From Desulfonauticus submarinus (GTDB lineage Bacteria > Desulfobacterota > Desulfovibrionia > Desulfovibrionales > Desulfonatronovibrionaceae), in the NCBI RefSeq assembly GCF_900104045.1, contig NZ_FNIN01000001.1, positions 1 through 64,000 of the forward strand: 64,000 nt of DNA, written 5' to 3'. A model generated the notes under the pieces. The model made no database searches, was not told where the DNA came from, and saw nothing but the letters and a program-made list of their open reading frames with translations. Both the position numbers and the translations under genes were made by a program. Within the stretch, counting starts at the first letter, position 1, and every line of letters begins with the position of its first letter. Below are positions 1-6,999 of the stretch, one piece after another.

Positions 1-398
1 ACCAGTCTTTTGTTTTCATCTAAAACTGGCAAAGAATTAATTCCTCTTTCTACAATCAAGGCCTCAGCTTCCATAACATGATCAGTAGGTTTTAAATAAA
101 CAAACTCAGTAATCATAATATCTTTTGCTTTTTTAGCCTCTACCTTTTCAATGCATTTTCTTAGAAAATCATTAATCTCAGGTTCTTGAATAGTCCTGGC
201 TAGCTTTGCATCTAAATAATAAGGCATAACTTCCTTTAACAAATCATATCCTGTAATAATCCCCTCTAACTCCATCTTGTCATTTACAATATAAATCTGA
301 CGAGGAGCAAGCTTTCCTATCTTACATAATAAACTCTTAAACCTACACTCCCCACTCGCTAATACTAATTTCGTCTGCATAAACTTCGATACTAGCAT
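1..398 (-). CDS. CBS-domain protein, 3' end cut by the window edge
   Basis: A minus-strand reading frame starts at ATG 398 (MLVSKFMQTKLV) behind a GGAGGAAT ribosome binding site at about 400-408 and stays open to base 1, giving 132 residues without a stop. Two segments look like CBS repeats: one around IYIVNDKMELEGIITGYDLL and one around DIMITEFVYLKPTDHVMEAE followed by GINSLPVLDENKRL. CBS pairs usually bind adenosyl ligands and act as energy or ion sensors. It lies 23 bp after the sigma-54 activator gene and is probably the last gene seen of the same operon. What follows the CBS pair, if anything, is outside the window. Confidence 0.8.
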   Translation of the reverse strand, partial: MLVSKFMQTKLVLASGECRFKSLLCKIGKLAPRQIYIVNDKMELEGIITGYDLLKEVMPYYLDAKLARTIQEPEINDFLRKCIEKVEAKKAKDIMITEFVYLKPTDHVMEAEALIVERGINSLPVLDENKRL

Positions 399-421
399 TA
401 TTCCTCCTTATCGTTTAATGT

Positions 422-1780
422 TTAATTGTTTAATTTATATTTTTTTAATTTTCTCCATAAAGATACTCTATCTATGCCAATAATTTTTGAGGCACGCGTT
501 TTATTAAAGTTACATTTTTCTAATACCCATTTTATATATCTTTTTTCAACTTCTTCTAATGAAGGTATTTCACTAAAATCTTTATGGTAGATTATAATAT
601 CTATACTTTTGATATACTCTGGAAGATCGTCCTCTGTAATAATGTCTGCGTTACTAAGGGTTACAGCTCTTTCTATAACATTTTCAAGCTCTCTTATATT
701 TCCAGGCCATGAATAATGTTTTAAAAGTTTCATTGCTTCTACAGAGAAGCCTTGGATTTCTTTATTTTGTTCTTTGCTTTTTTGAGCTAAGAAATAGTTA
801 GCTAAAATAGGAATGTCATCTTTTCTTTCACTCAAAGGTGGTAGAGCAATTGAGATGACATTTAAACGATAAAATAGATCTTGCCTAAAATTGCCTTGTT
901 GAATTTCTACTTGCAAATCTCTATGGGTAGCTGCAATAAATCTTACATCTACTTTAATGGGTTTTGTACCACCTACGCGAAGGATTTCCTTTTCTTGAAT
1001 TACTCTTAGTAATTTAACTTGTTGGGATAAGGGCATGTCTCCTATCTCATCTAAGAATAGAGTTCCTTTATGAGCTATTTCTATAAGTCCTTTTTTTAAA
1101 GAGGTGGCACCAGTAAAAGCACCTGCTTCATGTCCAAATAATTCATTTGCTATAAGTTCTTCTGTTAGAGAACCACAATTGAAGGCTACAAAAGGTTGTT
1201 GTGAGCGAGGACTGAGTTCGTGAATTGCTTTGGCAATAAGTTCTTTTCCTGTTCCGCTTTCTCCAATAATTAAAATATTAGAATTGCTTTTTGCCACTTG
1301 TTTAATTGTTGCAATAACTTTTTTAATTGCTGCGCTTTTGCCTTTAATTTGTTCTAATATGCTAGATTCTTTTAACTCTTGTTTTAATTTTTGATTTTCC
1401 AAAATAAGAGAACGTTTAGTTAAAGCTTCTTTAGTTATTTTCCTAACTTCTTCTAATTTGTACGGCTTTTCTAAATAATAATATGCCCCTAGTTTCATTG
1501 ATTCTACTGCAGTATCTATAGATGCATGTCCAGTTATTAGAATCACTTCAGTATAAGGATATAGCTCTTTAGTTTTTTTTAGAATTTGAAGACCACTTAC
1601 TTCTGGCATTTTTAAATCAGTAATTACTAGATCTGGTTCATGAGTTTCTAATATTTCTAAAGCTTTTTTGGGAAATTGTATCGGTACTATGTTGTATCCT
1701 TCTTTTTCAAGAATATGAGAAAGATTTTTTAGAGCAATTTTTTCATCATCAATAATGAGAATATTAGCTGAATTTTTCAT
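422..1780 (-). CDS. NtrC-family sigma-54-dependent response regulator
   Basis: The 452-residue protein has the full three-domain layout of a bacterial enhancer-binding protein. Residues 1-120 are a receiver domain with acidic D11/D12, phospho-acceptor D55 (VITDLKMP) and K105. Residues about 145-380 are the AAA+ domain with Walker A GESGTGKE (173-180), the sigma-54-contacting loop GAFTGA (220-225) and Walker B LFLDEI (241-246). The C-terminus carries a Fis-type helix-turn-helix (TRASKIIGIDRVSLWRKLKK). Its ATG directly follows the stop of the kinase gene, so the pair is surely co-translated. It should activate a sigma-54 promoter; the best candidate is the promoter of its own operon at 6475-6490. 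Ligand and target genes are inferred, not shown. Confidence 0.95.
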   Translation of the reverse strand: MKNSANILIIDDEKIALKNLSHILEKEGYNIVPIQFPKKALEILETHEPDLVITDLKMPEVSGLQILKKTKELYPYTEVILITGHASIDTAVESMKLGAYYYLEKPYKLEEVRKITKEALTKRSLILENQKLKQELKESSILEQIKGKSAAIKKVIATIKQVAKSNSNILIIGESGTGKELIAKAIHELSPRSQQPFVAFNCGSLTEELIANELFGHEAGAFTGATSLKKGLIEIAHKGTLFLDEIGDMPLSQQVKLLRVIQEKEILRVGGTKPIKVDVRFIAATHRDLQVEIQQGNFRQDLFYRLNVISIALPPLSERKDDIPILANYFLAQKSKEQNKEIQGFSVEAMKLLKHYSWPGNIRELENVIERAVTLSNADIITEDDLPEYIKSIDIIIYHKDFSEIPSLEEVEKRYIKWVLEKCNFNKTRASKIIGIDRVSLWRKLKKYKLNN

Positions 1781-3202
1781 TTAACTTTCTACTATATTAT
1801 CTTGAGGTATAATGACGCTAAACGTAGTGCCTTGACCTTCTTTGCTTTGGACTTCAATTTTACCGCCATGTTGAGATATAATTCCTTGACATACAGCTAG
1901 TCCAAGACCTGAGCCCTTTCCAACATCTTTGGTAGTAAAAAAAGGATCAAATATTTTTGATAAATTTTCTTTGGGAATGCCTGGACCACTGTCTTTTACC
2001 TCAAAAATAAAATTATTTTTTTTCTTAAATCCAGCTACAGTGATAGTGCCTTCTTTTTTGTCTAGAGCTTGAATAGCATTTAAAACAAGATTTAAAATAA
2101 CTTGTTGTATTCTTCGAGGATCTATTTTTACTTCCAGATCAGAAGGAATATCTATTTCTAGTTGAATATGAGTAGGGACCTCTCCTTGAATGAGTTTGAG
2201 AGTATTTTGGACGAGTTGTTTAAAGTTTATATTTTTTAAGGAAAAGGATGTTTCTCTTGAAAATTCTAAAAGGTTTCTAACTATTTCTTTGGCTCTATCT
2301 ACTTGATTTAAACTTTCTTGAAGAAGTTCTTGTTGATATTTTTTATCTCCTGCATCTATCTCTTCCAATAAAATTTGGAGGGAAGTAGATATATTGTTTA
2401 GGGGATTGTTAATCTCATGAGCCACTCCAGAGGTTAAAGTTCCTAAAGCAGCCATTTTTTCTTTTTGAAGGAGTTGTTTATTCCTTAATCTCATTTCTGT
2501 TAATAGATAGTTTATATTTTTTACTAGGTTTTCAAATTCGTCCCCTGTTTGGATATTAGGTAGTTTATCATAATCTCCAGATACTATTTTTTGAATTGCT
2601 TCTTCAATATTTTTTAATGGTTTAGTAACATTTTTTAATAAGAATAAGAATGTAATAATAGCCAAAGAAATGAATGTTATAATTGTTATAAATAAAAAAT
2701 TTCTAGATTGATTTATAATATGTTGAATTGTTTTTCTGCGTTTACTAATTGCCTTTTCTAAGAAAACAGTAGCTTTTCTACCTTTTTCTCTTATGTCGTG
2801 TATCTCTTTGCTATTTGTTTTAATATTTTTATTGTTTTTATTTTTATTAATAAAATTTGATATAGCGTCTTTATATTGTTTTAGAAATAGTAGCTCTTGA
2901 GAGAGAATATTGTCATTATCTTTTTCTGTTAAAATAATATTTTCTAACTGGTCCTCGCTTTTTTCGATAAAACTTTTTGCTATAATTAGGTTTTTAATAT
3001 CATAACTTATAAAAAAATTTTTTTCATATCTTCTTGCTTCTAAGATATTATTTAATAAAGCTTCTTTTTTTTCTAATATATGTATTGTTTGATTTAAATT
3101 GCTATAATTAAAAAAGCTTAAAAGAGAGACTAGAATAACAATGAAGAAAAGAATTAAAAATGTTATGATAATCTTTTGTCTAATGCTTAGTTTTATTTTC
3201 AT
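1781..3202 (-). CDS. membrane sensor histidine kinase, partner of the NtrC-type regulator
   Basis: About 473 residues when started at ATG 3202; an in-frame GTG 27 bp upstream lies inside a perfect palindrome and is a poor choice. The order is TM1 (about 11-30), a periplasmic helical stretch of about 135 residues rich in Lys, Asn and Glu (four-helix-bundle-like sensor), TM2 (about 168-189), a HAMP linker, the H box [12 protein letters not shown] with H262, and a HATPase domain with [17 protein letters not shown] and [10 protein letters not shown]. This is the NtrB/ZraS style of kinase that pairs with sigma-54 activators. The stop codon touches the regulator start with no gap. It follows the SLC13 permease in the operon, so it may report on substrate or transport state; that is inference. 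Confidence 0.93.
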   Translation of the reverse strand: MKIKLSIRQKIIITFLILFFIVILVSLLSFFNYSNLNQTIHILEKKEALLNNILEARRYEKNFFISYDIKNLIIAKSFIEKSEDQLENIILTEKDNDNILSQELLFLKQYKDAISNFINKNKNNKNIKTNSKEIHDIREKGRKATVFLEKAISKRRKTIQHIINQSRNFLFITIITFISLAIITFLFLLKNVTKPLKNIEEAIQKIVSGDYDKLPNIQTGDEFENLVKNINYLLTEMRLRNKQLLQKEKMAALGTLTSGVAHEINNPLNNISTSLQILLEEIDAGDKKYQQELLQESLNQVDRAKEIVRNLLEFSRETSFSLKNINFKQLVQNTLKLIQGEVPTHIQLEIDIPSDLEVKIDPRRIQQVILNLVLNAIQALDKKEGTITVAGFKKKNNFIFEVKDSGPGIPKENLSKIFDPFFTTKDVGKGSGLGLAVCQGIISQHGGKIEVQSKEGQGTTFSVIIPQDNIVES

Positions 3203-3216
3203 AGCCAAATTTTTGA

Positions 3217-3250
3217 GGCCTAACACCACTTTTAAAAGTGGTGTTAGGCC
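3217..3250. repeat. perfect 34-bp palindrome between permease and kinase genes
   Basis: Two exactly complementary 17-base arms meet with no spacer (arm begins GGCCTAACACCACTTTT). In RNA it would form a very stable hairpin with a minimal loop. On the plus strand it is followed by GAAGTTTTTT, which looks like an intrinsic terminator reading rightwards, although no plus-strand gene precedes it. On the minus strand, the direction of the operon, there is no U-tract after it, so it is more likely a partial attenuator, an mRNA-stabilising or processing hairpin, or a protein site. It lies 28 bp after the permease stop and ends 14 bp before the kinase ATG. Confidence 0.85.
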
Positions 3251-3278
3251 GAAGTTTTTTAGAATGTACTTCTTTTAA

Positions 3279-5090
3279 TTATTGGATACCATAGAAAAAG
3301 TAAAGTACCCCTAATTCAACTACTAAGAAAAGGATGGTCATGATAGTTCCTGCTTTTGCATAGTCGATAGTTCTATAACCACCTGGTCTCATTATAAGGG
3401 CATTTACTTGATGGGTAGGGAGAACAAAGGTGTTAGATGCAGAAAGTCCTACGACAAGGGCTGCCATTCTTGGGTCCCCTCCTGCCATTACAGCCATATT
3501 CATACATAAAGGTACAAGAAGAACAGTAGCTCCTACGTTTGATATTACTAGGGTAAAAAAGGAAGTCATAATGCCAATGACAGTTAAAAGTACAATAGGA
3601 GAGGGTTGTCCTATTAATTCTAAAACTTTATGGGCAATATAAGAAGCTGTTCCAGTTTTTTCAAAAGCAATTCCTAGAGGTATTAGGCCAGCAAGTAAAA
3701 ATACGGTCATCCAGTCTACAGAACGATAAGCTTCATCAACAGTAAGTACACCTGTAATTACCATGCCAAGTGCTCCTGACATGAGAGCCACGGATAACTT
3801 TACTTTAAAGAAAATAATCTGGGCTAGGGCTAAAGCAAGCCAGAATACTGCCCATTTAGCCTTGTGGGGTTTTAAGATTTCTCCTTCTAAAGGGCTTGCA
3901 AAAGCTAGGGGTCTGGGTTGTGGACGACTTTTTAAAATATGAAATTTTTCCCATGGTCCAAAAAGAAGTAAAGTGTCTCCCATTGCGAGTCTTATATTGG
4001 TTAAGCCACTATAAAATACCTTATTATTTTTTAATAAAGCTAAGGGAGTAACTCCATATAATTCTTTAAATTTTATTTCAGAAAGGGTTTTACCAATTAA
4101 TTCAGATCTAGGAGTAATAATGGTTTCAGCAAGACCTGCATTGGTCTTAGCTAATTCTTCAGCAAATACTTCTAATCCATCTTTTATGGTAAAGCCAAGT
4201 TCTTTGGCCAATATTTCTACGTTTCTTTTTTTACCTACAATTGCAATAGTATCTCCGCCCTCTATAATATCAGAGCTTCTTGGCACCAAAATTTTTTCCT
4301 TTTTTTTGTCTTTGGCAATAGCAACAACAGTGACAAGATATTTTTCTCTGATAGCAAGTTGGACTAAACTTTGGGGAGAAAAATTTTGAGGAACACTTAG
4401 CTCAAATATACTTTCTAAACCCGTGTAAGCCTCCATAAGTAAGTCAGAGATTCCTTTATCTGATTGTCCACTTCCAGAAGGGAGAATATATTTACCGAAA
4501 AAAGCAAAATAGATAATAGCAGCGGCTAAAAGACAGATACCAATAGGGGTTTGGGTAAATAAACCGAATGGTTTTAATTTTTCTCCATTTAATATCATTA
4601 AGTCGTTTAACAAAATAGTTGGACTGGCTCCAACTAAAGTTAACGTTCCACCTATAATTGCACAGAATCCCATTGGCATAAGAATTCTAGAAATAGGAAC
4701 TCCTGTTCTCTTGGCAATTCTTTGGGCAGCTGGCAAAAATAATGCTGCCGCCCCAATATTTTGCATCATACTTGAAATTATACCAACAGTTCCTGCAATA
4801 AAAGTGATTATTCGTTTTTCACTTTTTCCTGCTAATTTAATAATAGGACTGGCAACTTTATTCATTATGCCTGTTTTATCAAGACCTGCACCGATGATAA
4901 TAACTGCAATGATGGATACAACTGCATTGGAACTAAAGCCGATAAATGCTTCTTTTGGAGTGACTAAGCCGATAAGAGGCAAAATAACCATCATCATTAT
5001 TCCAACTACATCTACACGTACCCATTCAGATACAAAAAGAAAAATTACAAAAGCAAGCACAATCATTGTAAGTAGCATCTCTGGGGTCAT
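3279..5090 (-). CDS. SLC13/DASS-type anion permease with two RCK_C (TrkA-C) domains
   Basis: 603 residues, with hydrophobic membrane blocks at about 1-205 and 400-603 and a soluble insert of about 190 residues holding two TrkA-C-like repeats (around SDIIEGGDTIAIVGKKRNVE and around RLAMGDTLLLFGPWEK). This SLC13 (divalent anion:Na+ symporter)/RCK_C layout is typical of bacterial sulfate and carboxylate importers, and in a sulfate reducer sulfate uptake is a reasonable guess. The ATG follows GAGGAGGAATT. It sits among universal stress proteins upstream and a two-component system downstream in one operon. The RCK_C insert suggests control by a soluble ligand such as a nucleotide. Substrate cannot be read from sequence alone. 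Confidence 0.88.
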   Translation of the reverse strand: MTPEMLLTMIVLAFVIFLFVSEWVRVDVVGIMMMVILPLIGLVTPKEAFIGFSSNAVVSIIAVIIIGAGLDKTGIMNKVASPIIKLAGKSEKRIITFIAGTVGIISSMMQNIGAAALFLPAAQRIAKRTGVPISRILMPMGFCAIIGGTLTLVGASPTILLNDLMILNGEKLKPFGLFTQTPIGICLLAAAIIYFAFFGKYILPSGSGQSDKGISDLLMEAYTGLESIFELSVPQNFSPQSLVQLAIREKYLVTVVAIAKDKKKEKILVPRSSDIIEGGDTIAIVGKKRNVEILAKELGFTIKDGLEVFAEELAKTNAGLAETIITPRSELIGKTLSEIKFKELYGVTPLALLKNNKVFYSGLTNIRLAMGDTLLLFGPWEKFHILKSRPQPRPLAFASPLEGEILKPHKAKWAVFWLALALAQIIFFKVKLSVALMSGALGMVITGVLTVDEAYRSVDWMTVFLLAGLIPLGIAFEKTGTASYIAHKVLELIGQPSPIVLLTVIGIMTSFFTLVISNVGATVLLVPLCMNMAVMAGGDPRMAALVVGLSASNTFVLPTHQVNALIMRPGGYRTIDYAKAGTIMTILFLVVELGVLYFFYGIQ

Positions 5091-5140
5091 AATTCCTCCT
5101 CATTTCTTAATTACAATAGGTATTTGAATTTTGATTTAAA

Positions 5141-5230
5141 TTATTTTTTATTCTCATTGCGAAACATATAGCAAAGTATAAAAGTAATGATAATTATAGC
5201 TAATCCAAAGTAAAATTTAATGCCCATCAT
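5141..5230 (-). CDS. 29-residue single-span membrane peptide
   Basis: A short frame starts at ATG 5230 (a second ATG follows at 5227) behind a very good site TAGGAGGATT, and ends at TAA 5141. The peptide reads MMGIKFYFGL, then an unbroken hydrophobic run AIIIITFILCYMF, then a polar basic tail RNENKK. That is one transmembrane helix with an apparently cytoplasmic C-terminus under the positive-inside rule. It lies 7 bp after the stop of the second universal stress protein and about 50 bp before the permease start, so it is set inside the operon. Small single-span peptides in such places often act as accessory subunits of the neighbouring transporter. I recognise no family; coding status rests on the SD, the spacing and the helix. 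Confidence 0.6.
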   Translation of the reverse strand: MMGIKFYFGLAIIIITFILCYMFRNENKK

Positions 5231-5237
5231 AATCCTC

Positions 5238-5780
5238 CTAACATAAACAATATACACATACTCTAGAGCAATTTTCTGGTCTGTTATCATTTGCTACAAA
5301 GTCTCTTTCTGCATCAGAAATTACAAATTCAATTGGTATGTTTTGTTGTTTAAGGTGTTCTAAAGCTGCCTCTTTATCTTCAAATAGAATTTTATGCTCT
5401 ATGTCTACTCCGTTTGCTTTGGCTTTTTGGGCAAAGCTTAAAAAAGATTTTTCACTTTCTTCAGTAAAAGTTTTGATTAATTCTTTTTTAGCACTACTAC
5501 TTAAAGGTACTCCATTTTCAGATAAGGGGGCAGCATTTAAAGCCAGTATTTTATATCCCATTCTTTTGGCCATATCCAGACTATAGTCTATGACTTCAGA
5601 ACTAAATTTGGCTCTATCTCCGATTACCAAAAGCATAGGGTCTTTAGAAATAGTTTGATCCTCTTTGTTTAGAAGTTTACTTGCAGTATCCTTATCCCCT
5701 GCCTCTGCAAAAGTAATTGCTTCTTGGTACTGCTCTAATTTTTCTTTTGTCTTGCGGTTAAATAGCTTTTTTAAAAACAT
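5238..5780 (-). CDS. universal stress protein-like protein with a Cys-rich tail
   Basis: 180 residues. After a basic N-terminus (MFLKKLFNRKTKEKLEQYQE) and a segment AITFAEAGDKDTASKLL, residues about 50-170 have the alpha/beta UspA-like pattern (MLLVIGDRAKFSSEVIDYSL, a helix, KILALNAAPL, and a late strand IEFVISD). The classic C-terminal G-2X-G-9X-G(S/T) ATP motif is not evident. The last ten residues carry four cysteines in a C-x3-C-x2-C-x-C pattern (NCSRVCVYCLC), which is unusual for the family and could bind a metal or cluster. SD GAGGAGGAATT precedes ATG 5780. It is in the operon between another Usp and the permease. Confidence 0.78.
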   Translation of the reverse strand: MFLKKLFNRKTKEKLEQYQEAITFAEAGDKDTASKLLNKEDQTISKDPMLLVIGDRAKFSSEVIDYSLDMAKRMGYKILALNAAPLSENGVPLSSSAKKELIKTFTEESEKSFLSFAQKAKANGVDIEHKILFEDKEAALEHLKQQNIPIEFVISDAERDFVANDNRPENCSRVCVYCLC

Positions 5781-5799
5781 AATTCCTCCTCTTGTGTTT

Positions 5800-6273
5800 T
5801 TACTTTATCAATACCAGAGGTATATCTAGTTCTTTTTTAAGCTGACATAATCCTTTGTGATTCAATTTAAATGCATAAACAGGAAGAATTGTCATTAGAA
5901 CATCTCTATGTTTGTTTACGAAATTCTTTATTTCTTTTATCAAAGATCCCTGTTGAATGTATATTTCTGGTTTTATTAAATTTTTATTAGGCAAATTAGA
6001 ATTTATAGATTTTACTTCTTGGTAAATAATTTTTTTATAGTCTTCTAAACTTAAACTTTCAGCATAAGTTATATTTACCATCCTATCTTCTAAAAACATT
6101 CTTATCTTTTTTAAATTATTTTTTAATTTTTCTAAGTTGTTTTTTGGTTTATTAAATGGAATAATTTCTAAAATACTTAAATTTGCTTTCATTTCTTGAC
6201 TTAAATTACATGCATATTGTAGAGCCTTGCGATCTGCCTTAAATCCTTGATTAGCAAGAAGAATAGTGTTCAT
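5800..6273 (-). CDS. universal stress protein family protein
   Basis: 157 residues with a typical Usp start (MNTILLANQGFKADRKALQYACNLSQEM) followed by NLSILEIIPF, a charged helical middle, and a C-terminal strand-helix-strand (HRDVLMTILPVYAF, then a final IPLVLIK). The layout matches the UspA fold, although the ATP-binding glycine motif is not clear. It is second in the minus-strand operon, 6 bp after the 55-residue protein and 19 bp before the second Usp. Usp proteins beside SLC13-type permeases are frequent in delta-proteobacteria; a regulatory or chaperone role towards the permease or kinase is inference. Confidence 0.75.
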   Translation of the reverse strand: MNTILLANQGFKADRKALQYACNLSQEMKANLSILEIIPFNKPKNNLEKLKNNLKKIRMFLEDRMVNITYAESLSLEDYKKIIYQEVKSINSNLPNKNLIKPEIYIQQGSLIKEIKNFVNKHRDVLMTILPVYAFKLNHKGLCQLKKELDIPLVLIK

Positions 6274-6279
6274 TTTTTA

Positions 6280-6447
6280 TTATAACCTCACTCTTGGAGT
6301 TGCTCTTCTTTCTACTCTTTTTTTAGAAATGTTTTTTATTTTTTTTTGGGATTTTGAATTTAAAAAATATTTAGCCTTATTAGGACAATTTGCCTCTGCA
6401 AAAGTAATTGCTACCATCATGCTTTCTAACTTTTCTCTTATATTCAT
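6280..6447 (-). CDS. 55-residue basic protein related to the N-terminus of the neighbouring Usp
   Basis: Starts at ATG 6447 behind AAGGAGGTAA and ends at TAA 6280, 6 bp before the next gene. Residues 12-31 (VAITFAEANCPNKAKYFLNS) line up with residues 21-40 of the second Usp (EAITFAEAGDKDTASKLLNK), so the two share a short helix-turn-helix-like module. The C-terminal half is very basic (KKIKNISKKRVERRATPRVRL) and may bind nucleic acid or membrane. It is the first gene after the sigma-54 promoter. No named family recognised; the start, SD and shared module support it being real. Confidence 0.7.
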   Translation of the reverse strand: MNIREKLESMMVAITFAEANCPNKAKYFLNSKSQKKIKNISKKRVERRATPRVRL

Positions 6448-6474
6448 TTTTTACCTCCTTTGTCGTTTTTGCAC

Positions 6475-6490
6475 AGCATATTTTGTGCCA
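6475..6490 (-). promoter_or_regulatory. sigma-54 (-24/-12) promoter of the usp-permease-kinase-regulator operon
   Basis: On the minus strand the sequence TGGCACAAAATATGCT carries the invariant GG and GC separated by exactly ten bases, with a perfect TGGCAC -24 element and ATGCT in place of TTGCT at -12. It ends 27 bp before ATG 6447, leaving a very short leader that just contains the ribosome binding site. An NtrC-type activator gene lies in the operon it would drive. Confidence 0.78.
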
Positions 6491-6553
6491 TCTAACTTTT
6501 ATAGTTAATTTATTGATTTTATTAAATTAATTTTTAAGTTTAATTTTATTCAG

Positions 6554-6570
6554 TGTTGCGAAATGTAATA
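6554..6570. promoter_or_regulatory. candidate activator site (UAS) 1
   Basis: TGTTGCGAAATGTAATA, a near-dyad of the form TTRC-N5-GYAA. It lies 64 bp upstream of the sigma-54 promoter. It matches a second copy at 6643-6659 in 12 of 17 positions, the differences being transitions or A/T swaps. Spacing and symmetry fit binding of an NtrC-type dimer. Function is inferred. Confidence 0.55.
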
Positions 6571-6642
6571 GTATGTTTAGGTGACATTTATTTTTTTATT
6601 GTAATTCATTGAAATATAATTCTTTTTTTATAAATAAGGTTG

Positions 6643-6659
6643 TGTTACAAATAGCAATA
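6643..6659. promoter_or_regulatory. candidate activator site (UAS) 2
   Basis: TGTTACAAATAGCAATA, containing the dyad TTAC-N5-GCAA. Its centre is 89 bp from that of the first copy and about 160 bp upstream of the -24 element, inside the usual range for enhancer sites that act by DNA looping. Confidence 0.55.
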
Positions 6660-6999
6660 CCTAGTAAAGGGTTAGCGGCTTGCTTTTTTTAGTTTTTTTA
6701 TACTAAGCTTAGTTAAAGAATAGTAAACAAAAGAATAAGTTTTTAGGAAATGGATTGAGATTGTTATTTTTAATTTTTTGAGCTGCCCGAAAGCACGTTT
6801 TATTCTCTGCTGTACAAAGATTTGGACACGTCTAAAACGTGCTTTTGAACTGTGCATAAACTGATTTAGTGGGACAATGGTATTTTTGTAAGGCACGTCA
6901 GAGGACGAGCTTTCTAAAAGGATTGCAATACCAATAGGTTAATAAAGTTAGAGATTGAATTAACTTATATTTAAAAAAAGTGTTAAAGGAGTCTTTAGT
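6660..6999. other. intergenic region with an unexplained inverted repeat
   Basis: No convincing gene. The stretch 6780-6920 looks richer in G and C than its surroundings and holds a 13-base inverted repeat, AAAGCACGTTTTA at 6790-6802 and its complement at 6833-6845, with a 30-base loop. An 8-base direct repeat GCAATACC (6654-6661 and 6925-6932) brackets the segment. It could be a relic of a small inserted element or a structured RNA. The last 50 bases hold the ribosome binding site AAAGGAG for the Lon-type gene; its promoter is not obvious. Confidence 0.5.

Noticed and set aside
3203-3229. Upstream GTG start for the sensor kinase
   Set aside because: It lies in the perfect palindrome with no SD, and the basic-hydrophobic start of the protein fits ATG 3202.
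6672-6896. 74-residue minus-strand open frame
   Set aside because: No ribosome binding site, no family match, and it covers the inverted repeat; composition suggests non-coding or relic sequence.
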